A stretch of DNA of 64,000 nucleotides. Origin: Brumimicrobium sp964585545. GTDB taxonomy: Bacteria > Bacteroidota > Bacteroidia > Flavobacteriales_D > Crocinitomicaceae. The stretch is taken from NCBI GenBank assembly GCA_964585545.1, contig CAZPDT010000002.1, positions 62,001 through 126,000 on the forward strand, in the 5' to 3' direction. Shown piece after piece: positions 56,238-64,000 of the stretch. A program made the translations under genes and the position numbers. The notes beneath the pieces were generated by a model. That model was not told the DNA's origin. It did no database searches and saw nothing but the letters and a program-made list of their open reading frames with translations. Within the stretch, counting starts at the first letter, position 1, and each line of letters starts with the position of its first letter.

Positions 56238-57794
56238 TTAACCTGTTTTCATTAAAAATGCGGCTCTTTTTACTGAACAAAAAGATTTGTTTTTAATTTT
56301 TGAGATCAACCAAGCATGAAAGTCAAAGTATTCGAAAGCTACACTTTCAAAAGGATCGTTTTTTAATTCTTGTATTTCATTTTCAATTCTACCCAATAAC
56401 ATCTCAATCTCAAATTTATCTTTAGCATTTGTTATTTTTGAAAGGTGCTTCAGAAAGATTGTTTCAAACTTAAATGTTCGTTTACGCTTCATTAAGAAAT
56501 GCTTTGTACTTTTAATGGCATAAGGTAAAAAATCATTGTTTTTTAATTCAAAATGAATGAGAAGATTAAGGAGATGTGCAAAAGAAACGATGTCTTCCCC
56601 TTGATCAAAATCTTTACTATTGAGAATACGATTGATCCATTTTAAGCTGTTGTTAAATTCATCATTGCCAAAATAAGCAGTCGCCATATTGAATGCTAAA
56701 TATGCTTTCCGAGAAGGGGTGATTTCAGATTTGTACTTCTCTAAACCCTCATTAATCGTAGAAGATAAAGCAATTGCTTTTGGGTAATTCCCCTCTTGAT
56801 TGTATATTTTTAACTCGATGCTATTGATGCTTGAGAACAATTTAATGGATAAGTCTTTGGTTATGCTTGACTCCAATTGTTGGGGCAAAGCTTTTAGTTC
56901 GTTGAGGTAGGTATGGAGTGCTTTTATGTTACCCGTTTTTGCTTCTAGATGTATGATATTTGTAAGAATAGAAAAATACTTATTGGGTCTTTTCTTGAGT
57001 TGATTTTGGTTGTTTTTAAAATGGGCAAGGTTTTGTTTTAGTACAGATAAAGAACGTGCATGCTCTAAAATTGCAAAATAATATGCACTTTCAAAATGAT
57101 AAATTAAATATTGTTCTTCAAATGAAATCGACTCGGGATGTTCAATGCATTTATAGGCATCAAAAATCCGCTTATATTCTGCTATTCGTTGCTGACTTCT
57201 TGCTTGTCCATATTGATCGAGAAGGAGAAATAATTGACTTTTCACCAACCAAAGTTGATTGTAAAACTGTTGTTGTTTTGTGAGATCTGTTGCCTCTTTA
57301 ACATGTTGCTTCAATTGATCTTTGTTGATGTCGCGGTATCCTTTGGTTTCTATTAATCGCTTTTCTTCCGTTGAAAGCTGTAATAAAATAGGAATATTGT
57401 TGTGTTTTTTTGCCAATCGTTTTGTTTTTAACAATTCTCGATGGGACTGATCGTAGAGTCCTTTACTGTATAGGATTTTTACACCATGCAACATTTTATA
57501 CAATTGCGCATCAACACTTTTTGTTGAATAAAAAGCATCTAAAGCACTAATGATTTGCTCATAGAGTCTTTTCTTGGTGATAGAAAAACGATTGAGAAAA
57601 GTTGCGCCTTTAAAATGTTCGTAAATGGCTTCTTCGTCAAATTCACTTTGTTGGTCTATAAAATCAAAAATCTTCACACCATTATTTTTGTCTCCTATTG
57701 TATGACGTGAAGCATAGATTTTAAAATATCTTTTTTCGCTTTTTGTTAGACTTTTTATGAGTTCATATAATGCGGGTGAAGCCGTTTTAGACAT
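56238..57794 (-). CDS. Helical-repeat (TPR-like) protein, unknown function
   Basis: 518 residues, almost wholly alpha-helical in composition with Lys/Glu/Leu-rich paired helices, such as LYELIKSLTKSEKRYFKIY at the start and LLKTKRLAKKHNNIPILLQLSTEEKRL. It has no signal peptide, no membrane segment and no catalytic motif. The N-terminal SLTKSEKRYFKIYA block recurs in uncharacterised Bacteroidota proteins as far as I recall. The paired-helix spacing suggests a TPR-like scaffold. It sits between the small lipoprotein and the MBL gene with a -7-like element at its start. Confidence 0.75.
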   Translation of the reverse strand: MSKTASPALYELIKSLTKSEKRYFKIYASRHTIGDKNNGVKIFDFIDQQSEFDEEAIYEHFKGATFLNRFSITKKRLYEQIISALDAFYSTKSVDAQLYKMLHGVKILYSKGLYDQSHRELLKTKRLAKKHNNIPILLQLSTEEKRLIETKGYRDINKDQLKQHVKEATDLTKQQQFYNQLWLVKSQLFLLLDQYGQARSQQRIAEYKRIFDAYKCIEHPESISFEEQYLIYHFESAYYFAILEHARSLSVLKQNLAHFKNNQNQLKKRPNKYFSILTNIIHLEAKTGNIKALHTYLNELKALPQQLESSITKDLSIKLFSSINSIELKIYNQEGNYPKAIALSSTINEGLEKYKSEITPSRKAYLAFNMATAYFGNDEFNNSLKWINRILNSKDFDQGEDIVSFAHLLNLLIHFELKNNDFLPYAIKSTKHFLMKRKRTFKFETIFLKHLSKITNAKDKFEIEMLLGRIENEIQELKNDPFESVAFEYFDFHAWLISKIKNKSFCSVKRAAFLMKTG

Positions 57795-57833
57795 GTTGCT
57801 TAGTTTTAGTATTCACAACTAATATAAGGTTAA

Positions 57834-57841
57834 CAAACATA
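57834..57841 (-). promoter_or_regulatory. Candidate -7 element (TATGTTTG) for the helical-repeat gene
   Basis: Minus-strand TATGTTTG fits TAnnTTTG, 40 nt before the ATG. No matching TTTG 20 nt further upstream. Confidence 0.4.
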
Positions 57842-58145
57842 CGCAATTCAATAAAATGATGAAGCGATATATTTGTTGATTGACCCGTATAAAATTGAAA
57901 GTTAATTCAAACTATTCCTAGGTTTTTGTGATGAAAAACTAGGAATAGTTTGGATTGATATTGTGGATTAAATCAGCGTTCTGATTCGGTGCATGGGTTG
58001 GAACACAATGGGATGTTTATTTCGACTTTGTTCCATAGGGTGATGCGCAAACAGTATTCAAACAAAAGAGAATTTTATAAAGCACTTTAGTCAATAGATT
58101 TATGGGAGCGAGAAGAAAATAAAAGATGAAGCCCTAGTGGTTGTA
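57842..58145. other. Intergenic region with a long hairpin
   Basis: About 300 bp without a credible open frame between two minus-strand genes. Its one notable content is the 43-nt hairpin at 57909-57951. Confidence 0.5.
57909..57951. terminator. Long hairpin, possible terminator or structured element
   Basis: AAACTATTCCTAG (57909-57921) pairs with CTAGGAATAGTTT (57939-57951), and TTTTT (57923-57927) with AAAAA (57934-57938), one base bulged and a 6-nt loop: an 18-bp stem. It is about 195 bp after the small lipoprotein stop (minus strand). There is no strong T-run after the stem on either strand, so a terminator is only one option. Confidence 0.45.
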
Positions 58146-58427
58146 TTAGTTTGGCTTGTCTTTCTTGATGTCATCCTCATCTCTGTTTGGATCGGTAATA
58201 ACTTGTAGAGAATCATCAATACTTACCACTGGAAGATGGGTTGATTTAGAGGAGTTAGATTTCTCGGTTGCATCATTGGAAGAATCGTTATTTCCAAAGT
58301 CTTTATCTCTCGGATTTTTAATATCGGTTTGATTTTCAGTAGTATTGTTTGGGCATATAATTTCCTTTTTACAACTTACCGCAGTAATGAGGAGTCCAAC
58401 AAAAATAATAAAAATCAGTTTTTTCAT
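58146..58427 (-). CDS. Small lipoprotein of unknown function
   Basis: 93 residues. Lipoprotein signal MKKLIFIIFVGLLITAVSC (Cys19), then a hydrophilic, Asn/Asp/Ser/Lys-rich tail with no predicted fold (SSNDATEKSNSSKS, NRDEDDIKKDKPN). One more Cys (C25) follows the lipobox. A full-consensus promoter on the minus strand sits 28 nt upstream, partly in the 3' end of the kinase gene, supporting a real, separately transcribed gene. No family recognised. Confidence 0.75.
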   Translation of the reverse strand: MKKLIFIIFVGLLITAVSCKKEIICPNNTTENQTDIKNPRDKDFGNNDSSNDATEKSNSSKSTHLPVVSIDDSLQVITDPNRDEDDIKKDKPN

Positions 58428-58454
58428 AACAATTACTTATTCCAGTAATACATT

Positions 58455-58486
58455 CAAATATAATACAAATACTTATTTACTCCAAA
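58455..58486 (-). promoter_or_regulatory. Bacteroidota sigma-A promoter for the small lipoprotein
   Basis: On the minus strand: TTTG (58486-58483), 20 nt, TATATTTG (58462-58455). Same spacing and -7 sequence as the promoter at 21326-21357. Expected transcription start about 20 nt before the ATG. Confidence 0.65.
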
Positions 58487-61392
58487 AATTGTTTGAGTAT
58501 TTTGAATGAAACGACCGTTCCATTGATTAAACTGTCATTTTCTTTGATTTGATGAGGTCCAAACATTATAATTGAACGTTTAGATATCTTTTGAAGGAGT
58601 TCGATTTTGTTTTGTGCAATCATCATTCCTTGTGATTGGTGGGCTTCATTGTCGTCCTTTTTATCTGTCATTGACTTCTCAATACCTACTCCATTGTCTT
58701 GTATTTTAATTTGAATATGGTCAAAGTGATCTGTAATCGAGATTTCTATTTTCCCTTTCCTGTCTTGAAGTGGAAGGATGCCGTGAATAATACTATTTTC
58801 TACAAAAGGCTGAAGAAACATTGCAGGTACTTTGAGTACTTCAGTTTCTACAGTATCTTCAATGTTAAAGGAATATTCGAATCGATCTTTGAATCGCATA
58901 TTTTCAAGCTCCAAGTAAAGATTTAAACGCTCCAATTCATTGGATAAAGGCACCATTCCATCTTCATGGTAAGTGCTGTCAAGGTTTTTTCTAATTAGTT
59001 TTGCAAATTTTGAAAGGTATTTGTTTGCAGATCGGGTATCTGATGTATTGATATAATATTGTATAGAATTCAGTGCGTTAAAAATAAAATGTCTATTCAT
59101 ACTAGAATTGAGCGATTGCTGTTCCAGTTTTGAAAGTTTATTTTGAAATTCTAGTTTGATTTGGTGGTTCTTAATCGCCAATTGTTGAGTGCGGCGATGA
59201 TCAATTAAGAAAACGATTAATACAATCAACAGTCCAACCAAAAGATAAAACCACCATGTGCGATAAAATGGAGGTAAGACTTGAATGGGAATTTTAAAGA
59301 CCGTTGACTGGGCATCACCACTTTCTATCTTAAACTTAAAAACATATTCGCCGATTGGAAGACTGGTGAAGTTGGCCGTTGGGTTTTTTGATTTTTGAGA
59401 CCAATTACTCGAAAATCCTTCTATAAAATAGCTGTATCTTAAGCTATTATGGTTGGTCATGTAGATTCCGTCAAATCTAAAAGAAATGTTCTTGTCTGCG
59501 GATTTTAAAATCAGTTTTTGGGAATTGTTCTTTTTGTTGAAGGCTGTTATTCGATCATAACCTATGTTTTTATTATTGATAATAATACTGGTAAGGCGTA
59601 TCTTGGGCACAGCATGTTTTTTCAATTCATTTTTCTTGAATAAATCCATTCTCATTAATCCTGAAGCAGTTCCAAACCAAAGATATCTATGGTCTTCTAA
59701 ATAATTAGAATTGAGGTTGGTTTCCAATCCTATCAATCCAGAAGTTATTCCATAATGATGGGTGTATTTAAGACTTGCTCCCACTTCATAAAGTCCATTG
59801 TTTGTACCTACAAAAAGCAAAGAATCATAACTCTGTAGGAAGTTCACAAATTCAATTCGGTTTTTCTTTTCTATATGGAAACGTTTAAACCCATTTTTGT
59901 CTTTTAGGAATAATCCGTTTTCAGTGCCCACCCAAATACGACCCTTTTGGTCGGATGAAATACAATTTATACCCGAATTAAGTAGTTTTTCCTGAATATG
60001 ATTGTCCTCAATTATATAAATGCCTCTAGGAGCAGTAGCATAAAGTGTTTTGTTTAGTTTTTCAAAGTCTCTTGCTCCTTTTACTTTTTGATAATTAGAG
60101 TTGTTGCGTACTAAAGCTCTTTTTTTCGAGTTGAACAGCATACTGCCTTTTGAACTACTAATGATAAAAGTAGAGTCGTTCAGAGAATAAATACCTTTAA
60201 TTCTATCTGAAGGCAGACCATCTGAAATATAATAACTTGAGAACTTCTTATAATCATAGGTAAACAAACCATAGTTTGAACCGAACAAAACAATTCCAGC
60301 ATGACTTTTAATTTGCCATACAATACTAGAAATTTCTTTTACTTTCTGTATTTTCCCCGATGGTTCAATTTTAAAAACGCCATGGTCTATTGTCGAAATC
60401 CACTTATTTTGATGTTGATCGATATCAAAGGCAATAACTAAATCACTTGGAAATCCTCCCGCTTCGTTATAGTAGGTAAAAACTTCGTTTGTAAATCGAA
60501 TAAGTCCTTTTCCATTTGTTCCAATCCAGATATTGTTTTCATCATCTTTAAAGATAACATCAATATCATTAAGAGGCAGTCCTGAAGACTCTTCAAGGTG
60601 GAGAGTATCTTTTTGTTTGAGAACAAGAATTCCATCTTGAGAGTAGAGCCATTTGTTATTGCTATTATCGACTGTAAGGTTACGGAACAAATAAAAATCG
60701 TTTTGATATAAAACTTTAATTGAAGAAGGATTCATGGTGATCTTATATAAACTGCCATTGTATGAAGTGACTAATAGATGGTCGTTTACACGTTTGATAC
60801 CTGAAAATGAAATGTTTTGGGTCTGATCAATCAATCGGAAATTAGATCCATCATAAGCATATAAACCCGTCTTTGCCGCAAGATATATCTTTCCATTACA
60901 GTCGATAAAATCTCGAATACGTTCAGGACTGTTTTTGACAGGAATAAGTTTTTTATGTATTCTGTCTAAAGTAAACATCCCATTTCCATTGGTGGCTACA
61001 TAAACTGTCTTGTTGTCGGATAAAAAGCCTGTGACATCAGCCAACATAGAGTCTGTAGGGAAGGAGACAGATACAAAAGAAGAGTCAGTTGTTCTTATGG
61101 ATATGCCTTGTGGATGGCCTACAAATAGAGTATCTGAAATAAATTGAACTTGAGTTGTTCGATTGTTGAGTAAACCGTTATTGGTTCCAAAGTTGACAAA
61201 ATTTTTTCCATCGAAGCGGGCCAAACCACCGTTTGTTCCTACCCACAAATACCCATTCATATCTTGAGCTATAGTATTGACTTGTGATTGGGGCAATCCT
61301 TTGTCTGTACTGTACTGAATAAAGGAATACCGTTGTGCAAAAACACTACAAGTCGTAATGAGAAAAAAGAGGAGGACAGGAAAAAGTCTCAT
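58477..61392 (-). CDS. Propeller-sensor LytS-type histidine kinase
   Basis: 971 residues. Signal peptide (1-19, ending CSVFAQ), then two-component-regulator propeller repeats (~25-610; GLPQSQVNTIAQDMNGYLWVG, DDENNIWIGTNGKGLIRF, SDQKGRIWVGTENGLF), a Y_Y_Y domain (~640-720), one membrane segment (WWFYLLVGLLIVLIVFLI, ~730-748), and a His_kinase (PF06580) domain with MNRHFIFNALNSIQYYI (phospho-acceptor His ~768) and an HATPase part (FLQPFVENSIIHGI, IKIQDNGVGIEKS). The periplasmic propeller senses a ligand; such sensors often see glycans, but nothing here names it. The start overlaps the LytTR regulator stop by 4 nt, so they form a pair. Confidence 0.92.
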   Translation of the reverse strand: MRLFPVLLFFLITTCSVFAQRYSFIQYSTDKGLPQSQVNTIAQDMNGYLWVGTNGGLARFDGKNFVNFGTNNGLLNNRTTQVQFISDTLFVGHPQGISIRTTDSSFVSVSFPTDSMLADVTGFLSDNKTVYVATNGNGMFTLDRIHKKLIPVKNSPERIRDFIDCNGKIYLAAKTGLYAYDGSNFRLIDQTQNISFSGIKRVNDHLLVTSYNGSLYKITMNPSSIKVLYQNDFYLFRNLTVDNSNNKWLYSQDGILVLKQKDTLHLEESSGLPLNDIDVIFKDDENNIWIGTNGKGLIRFTNEVFTYYNEAGGFPSDLVIAFDIDQHQNKWISTIDHGVFKIEPSGKIQKVKEISSIVWQIKSHAGIVLFGSNYGLFTYDYKKFSSYYISDGLPSDRIKGIYSLNDSTFIISSSKGSMLFNSKKRALVRNNSNYQKVKGARDFEKLNKTLYATAPRGIYIIEDNHIQEKLLNSGINCISSDQKGRIWVGTENGLFLKDKNGFKRFHIEKKNRIEFVNFLQSYDSLLFVGTNNGLYEVGASLKYTHHYGITSGLIGLETNLNSNYLEDHRYLWFGTASGLMRMDLFKKNELKKHAVPKIRLTSIIINNKNIGYDRITAFNKKNNSQKLILKSADKNISFRFDGIYMTNHNSLRYSYFIEGFSSNWSQKSKNPTANFTSLPIGEYVFKFKIESGDAQSTVFKIPIQVLPPFYRTWWFYLLVGLLIVLIVFLIDHRRTQQLAIKNHQIKLEFQNKLSKLEQQSLNSSMNRHFIFNALNSIQYYINTSDTRSANKYLSKFAKLIRKNLDSTYHEDGMVPLSNELERLNLYLELENMRFKDRFEYSFNIEDTVETEVLKVPAMFLQPFVENSIIHGILPLQDRKGKIEISITDHFDHIQIKIQDNGVGIEKSMTDKKDDNEAHQSQGMMIAQNKIELLQKISKRSIIMFGPHQIKENDSLINGTVVSFKILKQFLE

Positions 61393-62168
61393 ACTTTACC
61401 CTTAATGGTTTTTAGAAATGCACTTACCCTACTTCGGGCAACAGGAAGAAGAACATCATTTTTAAGTAATATGGAATATCCGTCTTCGCTAATGTATTCT
61501 TTAATCATATCCATATTGATAATGTATGATTTATGAATTCGATAGAACTTATCGGAATTCAGGATTTCTTCATATACTTTTAATGTTCGTGTGTCCAAGT
61601 ATCTCGTTTTATCTTTAAAATAAATCATGGAGCAATTTCCACTTGCTTCAAGATAGGCAATATTGTCATCTTCGATAATTTTAACGCCTTTGGTATGTGA
61701 AATAGCAATTCGATTAGAGGTTTTATTGCGCACCAAACGGTCGGCCAAATTTTGGAGGGCGGAGAAGTAATTGTCATAATTTTCGGGGTCCTTAGAAAAT
61801 GTCTCTTTTGTTGCGATTAACTTATCAACAGCTGTTCTTAAATCATCTTCATCAATTGGCTTTAGAATATAATGTACAGCATTGGTTTGAAATGCACGAA
61901 TTGCGTAGTCTTTAAAGGCTGTAACAAAGACCACTAAAAACTTCCTGTCTTCCAAACGTTCTAATAGATCAAACCCTTCCGATCCACTGGGCATTCTAAT
62001 GTCGAGAAAAATCACATCAGGTTCAGAGCATTTAATTATATTCTCGGCATCATCGATATTTGATGCTTCCCCAATTACATTAATTTCAGGACAATTGTTT
62101 TCCAGCATAATGGCTAAGTTTTTTCTCGCCAAATCCTCGTCATCTACAATAATTGTTCGCAATTCCAT
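61389..62168 (-). CDS. LytTR-family response regulator
   Basis: 259 residues. REC domain (1-125): acidic pocket DDED (9-12), phospho-acceptor Asp56 in VIFLDIRMP, VTAF and the conserved Lys103 in YILKPIDEDDL. LytTR DNA-binding domain (~155-256): IAYLEASGNCSMIYFKD, YLDTRTLKVYEEILN and FYRIHKSYIINMDMIKEY. Partner of the overlapping kinase. LytTR proteins bind pairs of direct repeats; a direct repeat AGAGTGAG lies ~125-150 bp upstream of this gene. Confidence 0.94.
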   Translation of the reverse strand: MELRTIIVDDEDLARKNLAIMLENNCPEINVIGEASNIDDAENIIKCSEPDVIFLDIRMPSGSEGFDLLERLEDRKFLVVFVTAFKDYAIRAFQTNAVHYILKPIDEDDLRTAVDKLIATKETFSKDPENYDNYFSALQNLADRLVRNKTSNRIAISHTKGVKIIEDDNIAYLEASGNCSMIYFKDKTRYLDTRTLKVYEEILNSDKFYRIHKSYIINMDMIKEYISEDGYSILLKNDVLLPVARSRVSAFLKTIKGKV

Positions 62169-62613
62169 TCTGAGTATTTTAAACTAAAGTAATAAAAAAT
62201 TTTCTTTGGTGTATTGTTTTGCACATCAATACTTTTCAATCACTCTTAACCTTTCTGATTTTAAAACTAAAATACTTGATAAAATATAAGTCAGAGTGAG
62301 AATGTGAGGGAGAGTGAGGACGCTGCTTGGTACTTTCTATTATTTGTATTTGACCGAATTGTCCTATTCCGAAAATCCTTATTGATTTTTTGGCAATTGA
62401 TTAATTCCCATTATCATTAAAAATCCAGCAATCGATTTTAACTTTTATAGTGTTCTTATAGTTCATAACGTGTATGTTTTATTGTTCGTATTAAATATAT
62501 TTAAAAGTTGGGACAATTTTATAAAAACAACTTGTATGGGGCAAGCTATTTATTGAATAGAGGGTTTGAGCAAGTGAATGGAACAATGAGGAATTTCCTA
62601 TGGATTGAGATTA
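62169..62613. other. Intergenic region upstream of the two-component pair
   Basis: 445 bp with no credible gene. A purine-rich direct repeat at 62293-62318 is the only feature I can support. No CAAAnnTA (minus-strand -7) was found. Confidence 0.5.
62293..62318. promoter_or_regulatory. Direct repeat AGAGTGAG x2, possible regulator site
   Basis: AGAGTGAG at 62293-62300 and 62311-62318, 18 bp apart centre to centre, with a related ATGTGAGG between. LytTR regulators bind direct repeats about two helical turns apart, so this could be an autoregulatory site; the spacing is a little short. Confidence 0.3.
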
Positions 62614-63384
62614 TTATTCAGATAAAAATTGAAGTAATTGAATAACTTGGTTACTAGCTTCGTGGTGCGCCATGTGTCCAACATTCCGAATTAAATGGAA
62701 GTTGTTCTTATTTTGAGCAGCTATTTTCTCCATTGCCTTTGCCTCAATGAGATGGTCAAATTCGCCTTGTATAATATGAATCTGATTTCCAAATTGTTTT
62801 AAAACTTCAATTTTATCGGTTCTGTCTCGCATGGCAAAAAGTGTTTTTTGGATGGATTCTACACTCATTTTGTTGGCGCTTAGAATAAGCGCTTCAATCT
62901 TGCTTTGATATTGGGTAATGGTTTTATGATAATATAAGTTAGGGATGGCTTCTTTGAGGAACAGCAATTTGTTATAGGCTACAATTTGGGCTGCACGGGC
63001 TCGGTTTTTTTTCTTATTTTCATCATCAGCCCATGGATGTGAGTTGAGCAATATAATTTGTTCTATATAAATTGAAGGAAATTCAGCGAGGTGTAATGCT
63101 ACATATCCACCTAAAGAATGGCCTACAATTGAGAAAGTGTCTATATTTAAAGATGTTAAGGTTTTTTTTATCCCCTTGGCCATTGAAGAAAGCTCTAGTT
63201 TTCCTGGTAATAAAGGGGAAGAGCCATGACCAGGGAGTTCAATACAAATGGCTTTTATTTGAGGCAGTTTTGGGAGTATATCATTCCACATTTTATTGTC
63301 TTCTAAAAAGCCATGTAAAAAGACAACTGGAACACCTTCTCCAATGATCTTATAGTTAAGTACAGGAATGTTCTTACTCGTCAT
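62614..63384 (-). CDS. Alpha/beta-fold hydrolase
   Basis: 256 residues, alpha/beta hydrolase: VFLHGFLEDNKMW (oxyanion HG), LPGHGSS, nucleophile elbow IVGHSLGGYVALHLAE (Ser91 region), acid QGEFDHLI and catalytic His in VGHMAHHEASN. Complete triad. No signal peptide; MenH-like and esterase-type members look alike, so substrate is open. Its start overlaps the upstream flippase gene by 11 nt, hinting at a shared transcript. Confidence 0.88.
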   Translation of the reverse strand: MTSKNIPVLNYKIIGEGVPVVFLHGFLEDNKMWNDILPKLPQIKAICIELPGHGSSPLLPGKLELSSMAKGIKKTLTSLNIDTFSIVGHSLGGYVALHLAEFPSIYIEQIILLNSHPWADDENKKKNRARAAQIVAYNKLLFLKEAIPNLYYHKTITQYQSKIEALILSANKMSVESIQKTLFAMRDRTDKIEVLKQFGNQIHIIQGEFDHLIEAKAMEKIAAQNKNNFHLIRNVGHMAHHEASNQVIQLLQFLSE

Positions 63385-64000
63385 TGCTTTGCTCGGTTTC
63401 TATCTTTGAATTCATTAGTGATAGTATGTCTTTAACGCTTAGGAGTTTCAAAACAAATAGCAATATAAGCCCACCTATAAAAATTGAGATAAAGCTCCAT
63501 AATTGACCAAAACTGTCATTGAGCAGGTAGGCAGCAATACCATAAACAAAGAGCAGTAAACTTAGTCGGGTTAGAATTGACCAATGGATAGAAAATTTGA
63601 AAACATGCATAACCAAAATCAATTGCCCCAATGCTGTTAAGGACTGTGTTATTAACGTTGCAATTGCAGCGCCTTCGGCTTCCATTTTTGGAATTAAGAG
63701 ATAGTTCAATACAATATTGATGAGAATTCCAATTAGTGCCATTTTATTGAGCAATTTTAAATTGTGATTGGCAGTAAGAAGTGTGCCAAAAACGTGGGAA
63801 ATCGACAATGGAATAAAACAAAGAATTAACCAAACAAAAGCTTGACTTGCAGCTGCTATGTTATTTGTATAAATAATTGAAATTGTATATTCAGCGTTTA
63901 TAGATAAGCCTATTGCCACCACAATAGCTACTCCAGAGAGCAGTTTTGCTGCAGTTTGAAGAACTGGTTTTACAGAAATTTTTTGACCAATTAATCGCGA
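63374..64000 (-). CDS. Polysaccharide flippase/MATE-like membrane protein (5' partial)
   Basis: The frame stays open to the right edge, so the start lies beyond 64000. The visible ~208 residues are the C-terminal half of an oligosaccharide flippase (Wzx/MurJ/MATE superfamily): hydrophobic segments such as LLSGVAIVVAIGLSI, AFVWLILCFIPLSISHVFGTLL, then NLKLLNKMALIGILINIVLNYLLIP (multi-helix core; positions ~80-104) and EGAAIATLITQSLTALGQLI. The LNKMALIGILINIVLN...P.EGAAIAT block is typical of the polysaccharide-biosynthesis C-terminal domain. It would carry lipid-linked glycan across the inner membrane. Ends with a charged tail rich in Glu. Confidence 0.85.
   Translation of the reverse strand, partial: SRLIGQKISVKPVLQTAAKLLSGVAIVVAIGLSINAEYTISIIYTNNIAAASQAFVWLILCFIPLSISHVFGTLLTANHNLKLLNKMALIGILINIVLNYLLIPKMEAEGAAIATLITQSLTALGQLILVMHVFKFSIHWSILTRLSLLLFVYGIAAYLLNDSFGQLWSFISIFIGGLILLFVLKLLSVKDILSLMNSKIETEQSNDE

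Noticed and set aside
56185..56249. AAAATAGGTT/AACCTGTTTT as a bidirectional terminator between convergent genes
   Set aside because: Loop of about 45 nt and one arm runs into the coding end of the helical-repeat gene.

Overview
The window is AT-rich chromosomal DNA from a member of the Bacteroidota, most likely order Flavobacteriales and perhaps close to Crocinitomicaceae/Cryomorphaceae; the family placement is inference. The order-level call rests on several independent marks: type IX secretion system (T9SS) C-terminal sorting domains of both type A and type B, a PorP/SprF outer-membrane protein, SprB-like repeats, Bacteroidota promoters (TTTG, 20 nt, TATATTTG), scarce Shine-Dalgarno sequences and a Bacteroidota-type division and cell-wall (dcw) cluster. 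No tRNA, rRNA, CRISPR array, transposase or phage gene was recognised.

Bases 1-21285 are a surface-protein island on the + strand. It holds a giant SprB-repeat protein whose 5' end lies outside the window, a propeller plus Ig-repeat giant broken by a 100-N assembly gap, a third repeat protein, a PorP/SprF porin fused to a SPOR-like domain, and a separate FG-GAP protein. Type B tails sit on the first and third giants and type A tails on the second giant and the FG-GAP protein. Bases 21425-23390 hold an MbnP-like lipoprotein and an MbnH/MauG-like di-haem cytochrome c peroxidase under a near-consensus promoter with an operator-like inverted repeat.

Bases 23391-39957 are the dcw cluster. A 750-bp regulatory region carries four AAAGTGGTAA boxes that look like MraZ operators. 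It is followed by mraZ, rsmH, ftsL, ftsI, murE, mraY, murD, ftsW, murG, murC, ftsQ, ftsA, ftsZ and a yqeY-type gene, tightly packed and closed by a strong terminator. Together these make lipid-linked peptidoglycan precursor and assemble the divisome; murF, murB and ddl are not here.

Bases 39995-44493 begin with a YD-repeat-like protein and continue as a probable stress cluster: ECF sigma factor, DUF4142 protein, cupredoxin lipoprotein, GTP cyclohydrolase I and a flavin reductase-like protein. Next come mgtE, then on the minus strand mrp, an Nfu-type gene and dgkA. A T9SS-exported peptidoglycan amidase with a companion lipoprotein, recQ, an M20 amidohydrolase and an MBL-fold hydrolase follow.

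Bases 56238-64000 are on the minus strand: a helical-repeat protein of unknown function, a small lipoprotein, a propeller-sensor LytS-type kinase overlapping its LytTR regulator, an alpha/beta hydrolase and the 3' part of a polysaccharide flippase gene that runs off the right edge.
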